64,000 bases of DNA from Desmodus rotundus (GCF_022682495.2 NC_071397.1:32379427-32443426), one strand, 5' to 3'. Positions 47,036 to 59,784 are shown, numbered from the stretch's first letter. Program-made: numbers and translations. Notes: a model not told the origin generated them from the sequence alone.

Positions 47036-47744
47036 ATTGTCTTTGTCTATTCAGCAAGAGATTATTTTTGAAACTGGAGGTGGCTGTCAGTGCTTCCTGT
47101 AGTTCTTAACATTCTGAAATTCGAAAATTGAACTATGACTAGGTAGGAGAAATAAAAACCATTGTAGCGCTTTTTGGATTAGGTAATCTTACCATCAGCC
47201 AATACATTTTGTTGAACTCCCACTACACAGAACTCCTCTGAGTTTGTTTGGGGGGTCTTGGTGTGTTTGCCTGCTAGAAGTTAAGAGAAAAGCGAGGCAC
47301 ATTCTAGAAATAGATCTGGTCCCATGACTTCTGTTCTAGAGGAATATGGTAACTTACATAGGCAAATAAAATACATACAGAATCACATGTATCTTTCAAA
47401 TACTTATGAAACAACCACATACTATCAAAGTAGTTGGTAAATATTTATGACTTCATGATTATATTTGCCACTTGTTACATTTCTAATATTTTCCCAGGTG
47501 TTTTATAACATTTTCTCTTAAGTTTTTAATTATTTTCTGCAGCATTCAGTTTTCTGATCCATGTTTTTATGACTACTTTTAGCTTGCCTTCATAATGATT
47601 ACAGATATAGATGCAATAGTTTTTTAAGGTTCAGTTATCCAAGGGAAGAAACTTTGGGTTCACAAAAAATACCTGGGAATTTCATGGTGTTAGAAATTCA
47701 GTGATCTTTTAGTGATCATTACAGCCACCACACAGTATAATTTA
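47036..47744. other. No recognised feature
   Basis: AT-rich sequence, nothing supported. Confidence 0.4.
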
Positions 47745-47965
47745 CTCAGCACCCCCTACCTTCCAGCCAGGGAACTGAGAAACTTTCATGCATTATGACA
47801 TTTAAGTATCACAGGAACTCTCCCAGTGGGAATGTTAGTAACACAAATGCCAGGTGCAGAAAACGGGGGGAGAGGCTAATTAATTTGCATAAGGTCACAT
47901 AGCTTGAAAATGACAAATCCAGCATTCAAGCCCATGTTCTCTTATTCATGAACCAGTATTCTTTA
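47745..47965 (-). repeat. MIR SINE
   Basis: Antisense MIR: 'tgcataaggtcacatagctt', 'aatccagcattcaagcccat', 'tgttctcttattcatgaacc'. Confidence 0.75.
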
Positions 47966-49504
47966 TCATTAATTTAATTTAAACATATTACAAAGTACTT
48001 ACAAAGAAATAGTTTATTCATTAGTATGCCCTAATAATTTATTAAATAGCTTGTTATTTCTATTTTGTCTTCTTCCAGTTGATGAGTTGCTTTTTTGTTG
48101 TTGTTGAGATTTTCACATGAACTACTTTATTAATTTTTTAAAACACACTGGATAGAAAACTTCATTATGTTATTCTCCATTATTTACCCAACTGCAAAAT
48201 TCAGCTTCCAAGTTCCAGTTAAGTGTTTATAAATCAGTTTTTGTTGTATTCACCATTTCTTTTAGTACTATGGTTTCATTGTATGATGATCATTTTGAAG
48301 TAGGCATTTACTGCAAAGGTAAGACTTTCCACATATTAGTTCTTTTAAAAATTTAGTTTGATTCCCAGATCATGTCCTCAGGCTGCCAAAATGGCTCTGT
48401 GGCAACATTAAAAACTGATGATAAATAGGGAATGTTTAGATTGAGACTTGTGAAACTGGACTGAAGCACTTATCTTTAGATCCAATTTTGGTGATGTATG
48501 TATTATGATTCCTGGCAAGGAAAAAGCAGTTTTTAGTTGATGGAAATCTATTTCTGAAGTAGACTCTCATAGAAACTCCCTAGGTAGCAATGAAAAGAAA
48601 ATGTTGAATTCTCTGACTTTGTTATTAAAGAATAAAGAGTCTTCCACAGCAGCCTTACTGATCATACAGAAAAGGTCTTCAAATGGCTGTCTCCACAATG
48701 GTGGCTTTCAGTAAACACTCAGGGCATAATTTTTACATTGCAGTGTTGAAGATATTCCCACAGGGGACTGACATGATGAAGGCCAGGGAAATAACTTTCT
48801 GACTAGATTGGATCAGAAATAAGACTGAGCTTATTGAGTAAGTGTGATTTGACTAGAATATTTCTTAGGTTTTCTCTTTCATCATTCTTAATTTATTAAT
48901 CAACACCCCAAATAATTCTGTAAAATCTTAACCAAATTAGCTTGTGCAGTTCAAAAGTCAAACATCTGAACAAACACGGGCAAATAGAAAGGTAAAGAAT
49001 AAAGATGGCAGCAAAACTGATGCCCCAAAATGTGTGACACTCCATCCCAAAGAGTGAGTGGAGGATGGACAGGAATTTGACTCTGAGTTTCCTGAGGTTA
49101 AAGAAAAAGTGAAAGGTAATTATAAAAGTTAGTGCCCATAATAAAGAAACAAATTAATGCATCATAAGAGGCATAGATATTACTGATACTATGACATGAG
49201 AGAATTTTCTCCCATGAGTATCTATAGACAGACTAAAATTCCAATGACATCATAATTGATGCAGTTACTTATTGCAGTGTTGGACTATATCCTTCGGAGG
49301 TAAAGTGAACACATGATTCAGCCTCATGGTTCAGTGAAAGCCATTCTGTTGCCTGAGTTTGGAGTGGTCACAAAATAATTTGGCCCAGATATTTAGCTCT
49401 GAGGTGATGCGGCTTGTTTCAAGAGAAAAGTTAGATAGACCAACTAGTAATAGCACATGTGAATGGACTGCATTTTCTTAGGACCATATATTTCTAATTA
49501 AAAA
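47966..49504. other. Repeat-poor stretch, no gene recognised
   Basis: No transposon signature and no frame above about 60 codons. A short GTT run lies near 48095. Confidence 0.4.
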
Positions 49505-49990
49505 TAATCTTTTGTTATTACAAAAGCATTACATATATATTGTAGAAAATCAAAAGATACAGGTAAATAAGAATAAGAAAGAAACAAACCATTTTACCCC
49601 ACCCAGAAAAAGTGATCATAGTGTGTGTTCTGCAAAAAGGTCATATTATACACAATACTTTGTAAAATGCTTTTCCAATTAAATCGTTAGTTAACATATT
49701 TACTTTTTCATATAAATAAAGTTTCATCTCCTCTAATAACCAGTCCATATACCACATTATCCAATTATCCCCCAATGTTCCTTATGTAACTGGTTTGTTG
49801 AAACTAGAATCCAACCCAGGTCCATGCACAGAATCTTGTTGTTATGTTGTTTGAAGTTTGTTAATCTAGAGCAGTGCTTTTTACCATGGCACTGGCTTGC
49901 TGGAGAAACTGCTAGCTGTCCTACAAAATGCCTTACCTTCTAGATTTATCTGGCTGTCCTCTTACAGAAACATACCAATATTGCTTAATG
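49505..49990 (+). repeat. Old LINE-1-like 3' region
   Basis: 'aaaagcattacatatatattg' with 'tgtagaaaatcaaaagatac', 'aatccaacccaggtccatgc', 'ttaatctagagcagtg' and 'agatttatctggctgtcctc' keep the order of a common old L1-type 3' region. The family is not fixed. Confidence 0.45.
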
Positions 49991-51574
49991 AAATGGAATG
50001 AATTCCACTTAAATAATTTTGGCCGGAATGCACCATATTTATATTCTGAACTTTGCCCATCCCTCAATCTTGGTATTTCAGACATGTGAAATTAAACACA
50101 TGACAGCGTGAAAAGAAGTAAAACATTCATTTGTTGAAGAAATGAACATTTTCTACTTTGTCTAAGTGGTTTGTCTAATAGGAAACACACCAGAACATTT
50201 AATTATTAAATAAGACATAAATCTGACCCCTTGACATAAAATTGGATAACCATAGATCAAAATTACAGATTTTTGGCTAAATATTTTTTCTTTGATTTAG
50301 ATACTTTAATCACAGGAATCCATGTATTTATATTCACATCTATCCCAATCTATATCTAAGTTGTCTATAACAAAGTACAAAGGGTTAGAAACCAAGTTAT
50401 TACACTTCTCTATCCCTATAACTCTCTGACTTATTAAAAGCCTAGGAAGGAGAAATCCCTTATTCTGCTATGTCAGGAAATTGTTCACTTACTTTTCAAA
50501 CTACTTCGTTGCTCTCTAATACATGGTTGTCTCCGTTACACTTCTCATTAAGCCCTTGGACTCTGTTATCTCTATGTTTCCTTTTGAAGTCATTCTCATG
50601 ATTTACAAGCCACATCCCTGTATATCAGGCAGGGTTGATGCACAGCCTTCATAACTGTATGTGGAAGCCTTGGTGTCATGCATACCACAAAACCTCACCA
50701 GGATGAGGTCAGTTTGTTCCGAGTAACACAGCACTGAGAGAAACTATTCATTATGCTCCCTATGGTTCTTTAATCTAAACAACCAAACCATGGTTCATCC
50801 GTAACTGCTTTCTATGATTTAAACTACTAAGAGCTTTGACCAAAATATTTATTGAATGATACTTCAGGTTAATAACCTCTTACTTCCCCTTTGAGAACAT
50901 TTACACTCAAGATTAGAAAATATATTACCAGAAAAATTTTATTTAAAAATATAAGTTACATGGAAAACATATTAATGAAGCAAACAGAATATTCTCCTTG
51001 GAGTTAATATTTTCAAAAAGTTTAATGATTTAGATTTATTTACACATTATAATATCATTAAATGCAGTTCCTTCAGAATCAATGAGAGATAGGATCCAAA
51101 TCAGAGAATCTAAAATCTCAGAGGTTGAGATATTGCAATTTCTTACTTTGGAAATTTTATAGTTATTATAATGTGCCATGATAATAAAAATTTTGAAAAT
51201 CTGAAAAAAAATGTATCTAAGGTGAGGTTAGTAAAGATAAACTAAATATTTACAATTGTGATGAAGTAATTTTGAAGAATTGGCATAATTTTTAGTAAGG
51301 ATATTAAAATCATAGGAAAGGAGTACATATGATAATGCCTGTCCCCAAATATACCATTTGCAGATGTGTTTCATATATTTGGGGAAATTTGTGGGGGGAC
51401 TGTTTCAAACCAACTGAAAAGCTAATGCCTTATGAAAGATGTTATAGTAATGCCATCAACACTAAGCTCGTTAGAAGGTACTGGGAGAAATACAAATTTG
51501 AAAAATTTGTTGATTTCCGAAAGTGATATCTTTAATTTGAATTGGTTTTAATTACTATATGTTATAGCTATGTT
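49991..51574. other. Repeat-poor AT-rich stretch
   Basis: No gene or repeat signature. The 65-codon frame at 51329 has no recognised motif. Confidence 0.4.
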
Positions 51575-51650
51575 TTTATTCATTCAAAAAAGACTAAATA
51601 AATCCTATGTTCCAGACATTATAACAGGTACTGGGAATATGAGTTGGCAT
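51575..51650 (-). repeat. L2-like fragment
   Basis: 'tattcattcaaaaaagac', 'ctatgttccagacattataa' and 'caggtactgggaatatgag' follow antisense L2. Confidence 0.55.
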
Positions 51651-53029
51651 AAACATACTCTTTGAAAATTGACTTCTATAGCTGTTAGAAGTAATTTTGG
51701 CTGCAGGTAAGGAAAACCTGACTATTAGTAATCTAAATGAATAGTTTTCCCTTTCTAAAAATTTCTGGAGTTGGGAGGCTGCTGGTTTTGGTTGAATAGT
51801 ACATGGATGACAGAATCATCCCATGTTCTTTCTTTCACACTTGTGAGTGCAGGTACTGGCAGTGCGACTGCTCTCAAGGCAGGAATAAGAGAGAGGGGGC
51901 TGTGCGCATGACATCTGCTCTTTCTATCAGGAAACCAAATACTTTCCGAGGTGTCACCTAGCAAAATTCCATTTATTTATCATTGGCCAAAACTGTGTTA
52001 AAGGCCCACTTCTAGCTGCAAAGAAAACTATATTTGAGTACTATTGATATTTAATTTTATAAACTTTTGTAATGGAGATGAAATGGGAAAAAGAGTGAAT
52101 ATTGAGTTTGGTTATCTTGTCAACAAGGTGTAACATAACTTCCTACTTGAAAAGTAATTATTGATACATGATTAGAAAACCAACTATATTTTTCAGAAAC
52201 TAGAGAATAATATGGTTCATAAACTTTTATATTCTCTAGGAATTGTGGTATAATAGGAAGATGAAGAACTCCACTAGGAAATTGGAATAAACATATGAAG
52301 AGTGGAAATTATTGCAATAGAATTTCTGTATATTTTTAACATGAAGTGGGTAATTTTAATATGTAACAGAATTTTTGCCTTTTTTTGTCTTCGACTGTGG
52401 GAGGTAAACACATATGTTTTAAATATTTTTCACTAGAAAGTAGGGAACTTGTTTTTTTTTTATTGTTTTCTACTCACATAAGTAGGAGTAAGATATTATT
52501 TTATCTTAAAACACTATAATTACAGAGTTTTGCTTTTAGCAAATAGTGGGGTACTTAGTGTTGGATTGATTATGATGTCAAGGTGAATAATAACTTCTCA
52601 ATTAAATAAAAACAATGATTTGAGGGTGTTGGAGAGTGACCAAAAGCAAGCAGAAACTGGAGGAGTGTAAATCCTTGGAAAGGGGAACTACACTGGGTGA
52701 ATTTCACATTTATGAATTTCTGCCTGAGGTCATTCTCTGTTAAGAGTGATATGGAGTGACTAGAACTCAGCAGAAAGTTGCAGTTTTACTGGCTTCAGGA
52801 GTAAAAGGATATATTTGATGTTGCCAAGGTAGGTAAAAAGTGAGGGGGAGGATTCCTGGAAATGAGGGAGCTACTTGAGGTGGACAGCCCCAATCCAGCA
52901 CATAAACTCCACTTAAGTCTTGATTGGTCTCTGAACTATGCACACATGGGGCAATGCTTCAGACTGGGAAGAAAAAGGAATTGAGTGGAGATTTCAGGTG
53001 GTTACAGAGGAGTCAGAATTTGGAGTTGA
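51651..53029. other. No recognised gene
   Basis: Short frames near 51755 and 52938 lack motifs. The right end may belong to the old L1 that follows. Confidence 0.4.
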
Positions 53030-53556
53030 AGTCCAACCAAGTCAATTGACTGCTAGAACAAAAATCAATGCTCTACAGGAAAAGATGACAGAATCCAGAC
53101 TGTCAATATGTACAATTTATAGTGATCAGTATAGAATAAAATCACTTTACATCCAAGAAACAGGAAAATGTGACCCACAGACAGGATAAAAAGCAGTAAA
53201 TAGAAACCAACCACAGGATGACTCAGATGTTTGAATATACAGACAAGTTCTTTTAAAGCTATTGTAAATATTTTCATGGGCTGGAAGAAAAATATGTCAT
53301 AATGAGTGAACATATGGGGAATCTCAGCAGAGAAATGGAAACTATAAAGAGGACCAAATGGAAAATGTAAAACTGAAAATACAGTGTTTTAAATGAAAAA
53401 TTTGAAGTGGATGCTCTTAATATCAAATTGGAAATTGCAAAAGGAAGGGCTAGTGAATGTGAAGAGAGATCAACAAAGCAGGGGAAAACTGGAGAAAACC
53501 CCCCAATAGTTCAGTGACCTGTGGGGAACTATTAAGTAATCTAAAATACATGTAAC
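53030..53556 (+). repeat. Old L1 5' region fragment
   Basis: 'aggataaaaagcagtaaatag', 'ttcttttaaagctattgtaa', 'tctcagcagagaaatggaaac', 'aagaggaccaaatggaaaat' and 'gtgacctgtggggaactatt' follow the L1M-type 5' region. It ends where HAL1 begins. Confidence 0.6.
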
Positions 53557-56060
53557 TGGGCTTCTAGCCAATGGCAACATAGGCAGACGTGGCTCTCCTC
53601 ATCACACAACCACATCAAAATTACAACTAAAATATAGAACAACCATCATTCAGAACTGTCAGGAATCAAGTTGAATGGAAGTCTGACAACTACAGAATTA
53701 AAGAAGCCACATCCATCTATACTAGCAGGAGGGGTGCAGATATGGAACAGGCTGGTCTTTCACTCACATGTGGTGGATAAAAAATTGGGAGGGATATTTT
53801 GTGAGCGAGGAGTCCCAGCCCCACACCAGCCCCACCAGCCTAGGGCTCCAGTGCCAGGAAGATAAGTCCCCACAACTTCTGGCTGCAAAAGCCAGTGGGG
53901 ATTGAGTCAGTGGAAGAAACTTCTGGAGCCCCAAACAGTTCCTCTTAAAGAACACACACACGAACTGAGACTCACTCCCTCTGAGCTCCAGCACCGGGGT
54001 AGCAGCTTGAAAGGCACCAGTGGCATACAGGAAGGAACTGAAGTGTCTGTCATCAAGGTGAGCAGAGGCCATTGACCCTTTTGTAAACCTGTCCCCAACA
54101 GAGCTGGCAAGCTGGTGCCATATCTGAGACTCCATCAACCTGGCTAACACTGTTTGACCTGCCTTGGAATCCCCAGACTCTGCCCTGCTCAACTTACAGG
54201 GCCACCCATGAATGACCAGTATTGACTCTTGTGTCACAACTTCCTGAATCCTCTCAGACTAGCAACAGCTGGCCTCACTGAGCTCCAAGCTGTGCACTAG
54301 CAGCAGCCAGATTAATTTTACAGCTTGGTTTTGCCTGAGAATCTCCAAGCCCAGCACAAGTAGCAGCCTTCTCAGATTGCTTCATAGCTCAGGAAGGTCA
54401 GCCTGGGCAAAATGCAGGTGGGGTCTGAGCTTTCCCTGCACCACCTGGGAAACCCCAGGGCCAGCGCACCCAGTGGACAGCTACAGACCATGTCAGATCA
54501 CCATCACCCTGCTCCTGCACAGCTGACCTTTCGCAGAGGGGGGGAGTTGGTGGTCAGTGGTCATAGTTAATCCTTGCAACTGACAGGTCTGGACAAATCC
54601 CCTCCATTGATCTGCAACAGCAACTGAGGCTCAACTACAAGAGGAGGCTGTATTCAGCCCACATGAAGGGTGCACCTTGAGTGCCCACCTTGGGTGATAG
54701 GGGAAGTGGTGTCACTGGACCCTACAGGACACCTACTACATTAGGCACACTACCAAGATACAGATTCAAAGCAACTCTACCTAATACATAGAAACAAACA
54801 CTGGGAGGCTGCCAAAAAGAGGAGACAAAGAAACATGGCACAAATGAAACATAATAGAACTCCAGAAAAAGAGCTAAGAAATGGAGATGAGCAATCTGTC
54901 AGATGCAGAGTTCAAAACACTGGTTATCAGGATGCTCAAGGAACTTAGTGAGGACCTCAGCAGCATAAAAAAGGTCCAGTCAGAAATGAAGGATACACTA
55001 ATTGAAATGAAGAACAATTTACAGAAAAACAACAGTAGAGTGGATGAAGCTGAGATTCAAATCAATGATTTGGAACAAAAGGAAAGGAAAAACAACCACT
55101 CAGAACAATAAGAAGAAAAAAGAATTAAAAAAAATAAGGATAGTATAAGCAGCCTCTGGGACAACTTCAAGAAGTCCAACATTCACATCATAGGGATGCT
55201 AGGAGGAGAAGAGAAAGAGCAAGAAATTGGAAATCTATTTGAAAAAATTATGAAAGAAAACTTCCCTAATTTTCTGAAGGAAATAGACATGCAGATCTAA
55301 GAAGCACAGAGAGTCCCAACCAAGATGGATGCAAAGACACCCACTCCAAGACACACAATGTTAAAATGCCAAAGATTAAAGGTAAAGAGAGAATCCTAAA
55401 AGCAGAAAGAGAAAAGAAGTTAGTTACCTACAGGGGAGTTGCCATAAGACTGTCAGCTGATTTCTCAAAAGAAACTCAGGAGGTTGGAAGGGATTGGCAA
55501 GAAATATTTAGTCATGAGAGCAGGGACCTATAGCCAAGATTACCAAGCAAAACTATCATATAGAATCAAAGGGCAAATGAAGAGCTTCCCAGAAAAGAAG
55601 CAACTAGAGGAATTCATCATCACCAGACAATTATTATATGAAATGTTAAAGGGACTTATTTAAGAAAAAGAATTTCAAAACTATGAACAATAAAATAGCA
55701 ATAAATATATATCTTTCAACAACTGAACCTAAAAAACAAACTATGCAAACAAGAACAGAGAAAGAATCATGGATACAAAGAGTGTTTTGATGTTTGCCAG
55801 ATGGGGTGTGGGGGAATGGGTGAAGAGGTGAGGGGATTAAGAAATACAAATGTATAGTTACAGAATAGCCATGGGGACATAAAGTACAGAAAATGGAGTA
55901 GCCAAAGTACTTATACACATGACCCATGGACATGAACAATGGTGTGGGGATTGTCTGAGGGAGTGGAGGGTACTGGGTGGAGGTAGGGCAGAGGGGGAAA
56001 AATCAGGACAACTGTAATAGCCTAATCAATAAAATATAATTTTTTTGAATAAAAAAAGAA
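53557..56060 (+). mobile_element. Complete-length HAL1 element
   Basis: 5' end GGGCTTCTAGCCAATGGC, 5'UTR to 54834, ORF1 remnant 54835-55663, 3'UTR with 'cacatgacccatggacatg', terminus 'actgtaatagcctaatcaat' and A/T-rich tail to about 56060. No ORF2. It is the sense-strand counterpart of the copies at 16622 and 35563. Duplications are not clear. Confidence 0.85.
54835..55663 (+). pseudogene. HAL1 ORF1 remnant
   Basis: The ATG at 54835 is out of frame with the next open block (54881-55111), which encodes MSNLSDAEFKTLVIRML and a charged coiled-coil-like run. Later sequence still shows the C-terminal domain (GVAIRLSADFSK region near 55435, then the MLKGLI ending at 55663). At least two frameshifts and several stops are present. 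Confidence 0.8.
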
Positions 56061-56072
56061 AATTTTATTTGA

Positions 56073-56135
56073 TAAGCTAGCATTTATTGAATACTTAATA
56101 TATACCACAGACTTTTCCAATCACTTTTCATTTTT
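56073..56135 (-). repeat. MIR fragment
   Basis: 'agctagcatttattgaatac' followed by 'ttttccaatcacttttca', as in antisense MIR. Confidence 0.5.
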
Positions 56136-56202
56136 TATACTCTTTCTTTTCCTCCAATTAAAAAAATTGGCAAAATATACATAATATAAAGTATACCTAT
56201 TA

Positions 56203-56426
56203 ACGATTTAAAAAAAAAATTTATTGTTGTTCAAGTACAGTTGTCTGCCTTTTTCCCCCATGTCTCCCCCAACCCCAGCCATCCCCACCTCCCTCCCCTG
56301 ATTCCACCACCCCCTTAGTTTTGTCCATGTGTCCTTTATAGTTGTCCCTGAAAACACTTTCCCCTTTTTCCCTCATTATCTCCTTCCATCTCCCCTCTGG
56401 TTATTGTCCATTTGTTCTTAATTTCA
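56203..56426 (-). mobile_element. L1 3'UTR fragment
   Basis: Antisense L1 terminus ('attgttgttcaagtacagttg') followed by pyrimidine-rich 3'UTR to 'tggttattgtccatttgttc', with an A/T tail on the left. It is truncated in the 3'UTR. Confidence 0.8.
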
Positions 56427-56454
56427 ATAAAATATAATTTAAAAAAAGTATCAT

Positions 56455-56545
56455 TTTAAGTAAATTTATGATTTTGTGTTGATCCACATCCATAGCCATC
56501 CTGGGCCGCATGTGGCCCATGGGCCATGCATTGGACACCCCTACA
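56455..56545 (-). mobile_element. hAT-like terminal fragment
   Basis: On the minus strand it begins AGGGGTGTCCAATGCATGG and continues with 'gggccacatgcggcccagg' and 'gtggatcaacacaaaatc'. An AGGGGTGTC start and GGCC-rich palindromic end are typical of several hAT families. The family was not fixed. Confidence 0.45.
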
Positions 56546-56830
56546 AGGATCAGCACCCCAAAAGCTTGTAATGTTCTGATATCTGAAGTGGAAAAGAGAT
56601 AGTTCAGGACACTTGGGAGGCAAAATAACTGAGTATACATTAAGAAAATTCATGTGCACTCCAAGGTATTTGCATGCAATCTGCCCTGGTTCTCAACCTC
56701 AACAATATCTTAGGTGGGGAGATTAAAGATACTTAACTGAACTGTAGCACAAGTACATTTCCCTTTTGATGTAAAAAAATGTGCTCTTTAGGAGTCTGTT
56801 AGAGGTACTGTTTTATGCCATTGTGTTTTT

Positions 56831-57063
56831 TTAAAATTGTCACCCAAGGATTTGTTTATTGATTTTAGATAGAGAGGAGAGGGAAGAGGGGGGGAGAGAA
56901 AGAGAGAGAGAGAGAGAGACACACACACACACACCAATCAGTTGCCTCCGACTCTGACCAGAGATTGAATCCACAGCCTAGGTGTGTGCCCTGACCAAGG
57001 ATGGAACCAGCAAACTTTTGGTGTATGGATGATGCTCCAACCAACTGAGCCACCTGGCTGGGG
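56831..57063 (-). mobile_element. VES-type bat SINE
   Basis: Antisense VES with a long (GA)n(CA)n block and a head ending 'aactgagccacctggctggg'. Its tail on the minus strand reads 'aaaatcaataaacaaatcc', as in the 39433 copy. Duplication tgccattgtgttttt (56816-56830) and tgccactgtggtttt (57064-57078). Confidence 0.9.
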
Positions 57064-57078
57064 TGCCACTGTGGTTTT

Positions 57079-58675
57079 GAGATTTGGAACTTTTGAGAGT
57101 AATTATTATGCCAAATAACATTCACAAAGCTAGCCTTTCAAAAGGCATACTAGGATGTATATATATATTTTCTAAATAAGTTTTAAATAATTAAATAATT
57201 ATATAAATAATGCAAAACAAATAATGCAAAATACAATAATAATTACATAAATAATTAGAGACACTTCAGCTTCATTTAACTTTATATTCAGATTTAGTGT
57301 TTAACACATATATAGCTTTTTATAAGGATTGGTTAATCTGTGTGATAAACAGAAGGCAGAAATAGATTGAAGTCTTCCTGTTCTCTTGCTTGTTGAGCAG
57401 TGCCTGACTCGTTCCAACACTGAAAAAACCTCCATATTAAAGAATTTCTTGGGAAAGTTAAAGGAGTTTAGAAACATCAGTTCCTAGTACTGAACTTCAT
57501 TTCCAAGGATGCTGCACTCTATGAGAAGGGCACCAATCCCCAGCTTTTGCTCTCATTGTACAATAGTAAGAGGAGCCACTACAGGCGCTGCAGAAGGAAA
57601 AAAAAAAAAGCATGAAAGTATGCAGAGATAGTACTCATTGTAAAAGCAGAGTATCATTTAAAATGATTTTTTTCTGTAACCTAAGATGAAGTTAATTCTT
57701 GATTAACCAGGATAATTGTTGTGAAGGAATTTATGAACACCCAAATCTATGGTATGACTAAAATTAACCAAGTATGATATAGGATGATTGTAAACTTAGT
57801 GGATTAAAATTGCACTAGAAGTTTGAAAGCACATTCAGTATTCTATAGATGTTATCTATATATAAAACAGTAGACGTATAACAGCTTAGAACTATGAAAC
57901 ATAATATACATTCTTTGATGAAAAATGACCCAAATTCCCTATCTGTTGACCATGTCCGTTATCTGTTTTTCCCCCCATCTGATCTCTCTCTTCCCTAGCT
58001 CCACCGCTCTACTCCTTTTCCCCTCCCTACTCTTCCTTTCTCCCTCCCACCTTCCACACCTTTCCTACCCTCTCCCTCTCTCTAACAGAATGAGACCTGG
58101 GTTGGGCAGAGATACAGAGATATGACATGTTCCCTTCCTCTCATTTTCACTCTTCATTGAATCCGTTGGAAGCTCCTGTGTCTGCTGAGCCGTGGCTCTC
58201 TGGCTGCTTGGTAGAGGATAACACATTTTTGCATGGCCGTGAATACAAGTTAGTGTCTATCATTGTGGTGTGGGGCCAGACAATGGAGGTGAGCCTCCTC
58301 ATTTAGCTGTTTCTGTGTGTGGAGGGGACATTGACAGGGAGGGTAGGTGTGGTGAGGGGGTGCTTCCTGGGATTGGAGCAAGGCTCAGCCAGGGTCTATG
58401 GGGGCATGGTACAGGGACTATTTTCTCAGTGTAGTACATATGATCATTCTTTTGTTCTCACACTTGCCCTGGAGTCAGGATGAGCCTCTGGTCAGTAGTT
58501 TCCAATCCACCACTCTAGGTTGCATACGATACTCTTTAGATAATGGCAAAGAATTCCCACAAGTTGTTATATATCTTTGGTCTTTACCTCCACCAGATCC
58601 TTGAAGATACTTGAGGTACCATGAACTTGAAATTTTAATGTTCTTGATGCTCTTCTTTAGTTTGGTGTAATATTA
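57079..58675. other. No recognised gene; polypyrimidine tract
   Basis: AT-rich to 57950, then a pyrimidine-rich tract at 57966-58085 ending ctctctaacag at 58088. This resembles a strong 3' splice site but lacks a recognisable exon after it. Confidence 0.4.
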
Positions 58676-58692
58676 CCATGTCCGTATCTTTT

Positions 58693-58910
58693 TTAAAATA
58701 AGGTTTTATATATTTATTTATTTATTTTTAGAGAGAGGGGGAGGGGAGGGAGAAAGAGAAGGAGAAACACATCAATGTGTGGTTGCCTCTCACATGGTCC
58801 CCTTGGGGACCTGGCCCACAACCCAGGCACGTGCCCTGACTGGGAATCAAACTGGTGACCCTTTGGTTCTCAGCCCGCACTCAATCCACTGTGGTATATC
58901 AGCCAGGGCC
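58693..58910 (-). mobile_element. VES-type bat SINE
   Basis: Antisense VES of the 'gtggattgagtgc' head subgroup, with tail, GA-rich block, 'caatgtgtggttgcctctc', 'acaacccaggcacgtgccc' and 'gggaatcaaactggtgacc'. Duplication ccatgtccgtatctttt (58676-58692) and ccatgtccacacctttt (58911-58927). Confidence 0.92.
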
Positions 58911-58927
58911 CCATGTCCACACCTTTT

Positions 58928-59784
58928 AATCAGCAATTACAGATCAACGTGGTTTTCAGATCACAAAATAAGTGGCAGAAAGAGTGCCCAAGTGGAGTAA
59001 ACATGGTATGTTGCAGAATTCTCTCACCTGGGTGGTGTGGTAGAGTGCACACGGGCAGCGGGCCTTGCTGTGATGCGTAGCTCTAACGGGCAGAGTGAGA
59101 AAGAGCTCTGACAGCATGGCCAAAGCATGCATGGTCAGTGCACTCCAATGCATGTGGTCACAATCACTATTCAGAATCAAATGCTTTTGTACAGGTTTTG
59201 TTTTTTACGTGTGCAAATACATACAACATTTCTGTAGTAGAGGCTGTCCAGTGACCTCTTTCTTGTCTGTGCCTCCTTCTCCTGCCCCCACCCGGATACT
59301 TACTTGCATTCATATCTCTCTTTGGCACATCCAGTCTCAGTAGAAGTAGATTTTTAGATTAAAAATACTTTCTCCCTAGAGCCTCTGGGTTAAGTTCTTC
59401 TTTTCATACCTCCTCTGAGACCTCATTTGATTAATTATTTCCAAAGGGTAGGGAGTGCTACTGAAGGTACAAATCTTGGTAGTAGCAGCAAATATTCAAA
59501 CAAAAATTGAATGCAATGTCTCCATTTTCCTTGTTGCTTGATATTCTCTTGTTTCTCTTTCAACTCTGGAGGTCATTGTAAGTGGACCTCTTCCAGGAGT
59601 CAGCTTTTCTGGAGCGGCTGCAAAAAGCAACACTTGGGACGTGCATGTCGCTCTGCTGACAGCTTATCTCCTCTGATTTGGTTCTTCAGCAGTTCTGAGC
59701 TATTGACAGTAGAGAATTGTCTATAGAGGGGGAACTGAAAGCTTCTCACAAGTTTTCTCATATTCCAAAACACATTTCAAAAAA
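58928..59784. other. No recognised gene
   Basis: Unique-looking sequence. Frames at 58956 (minus), 59095 and 59511 (70-82 codons) have no family motif. Confidence 0.4.

Noticed and set aside
56203..56426. Target-site duplication around the L1 tail (aaagtat...)
   Set aside because: The match is only a few A-rich bases and does not coincide with the element ends.
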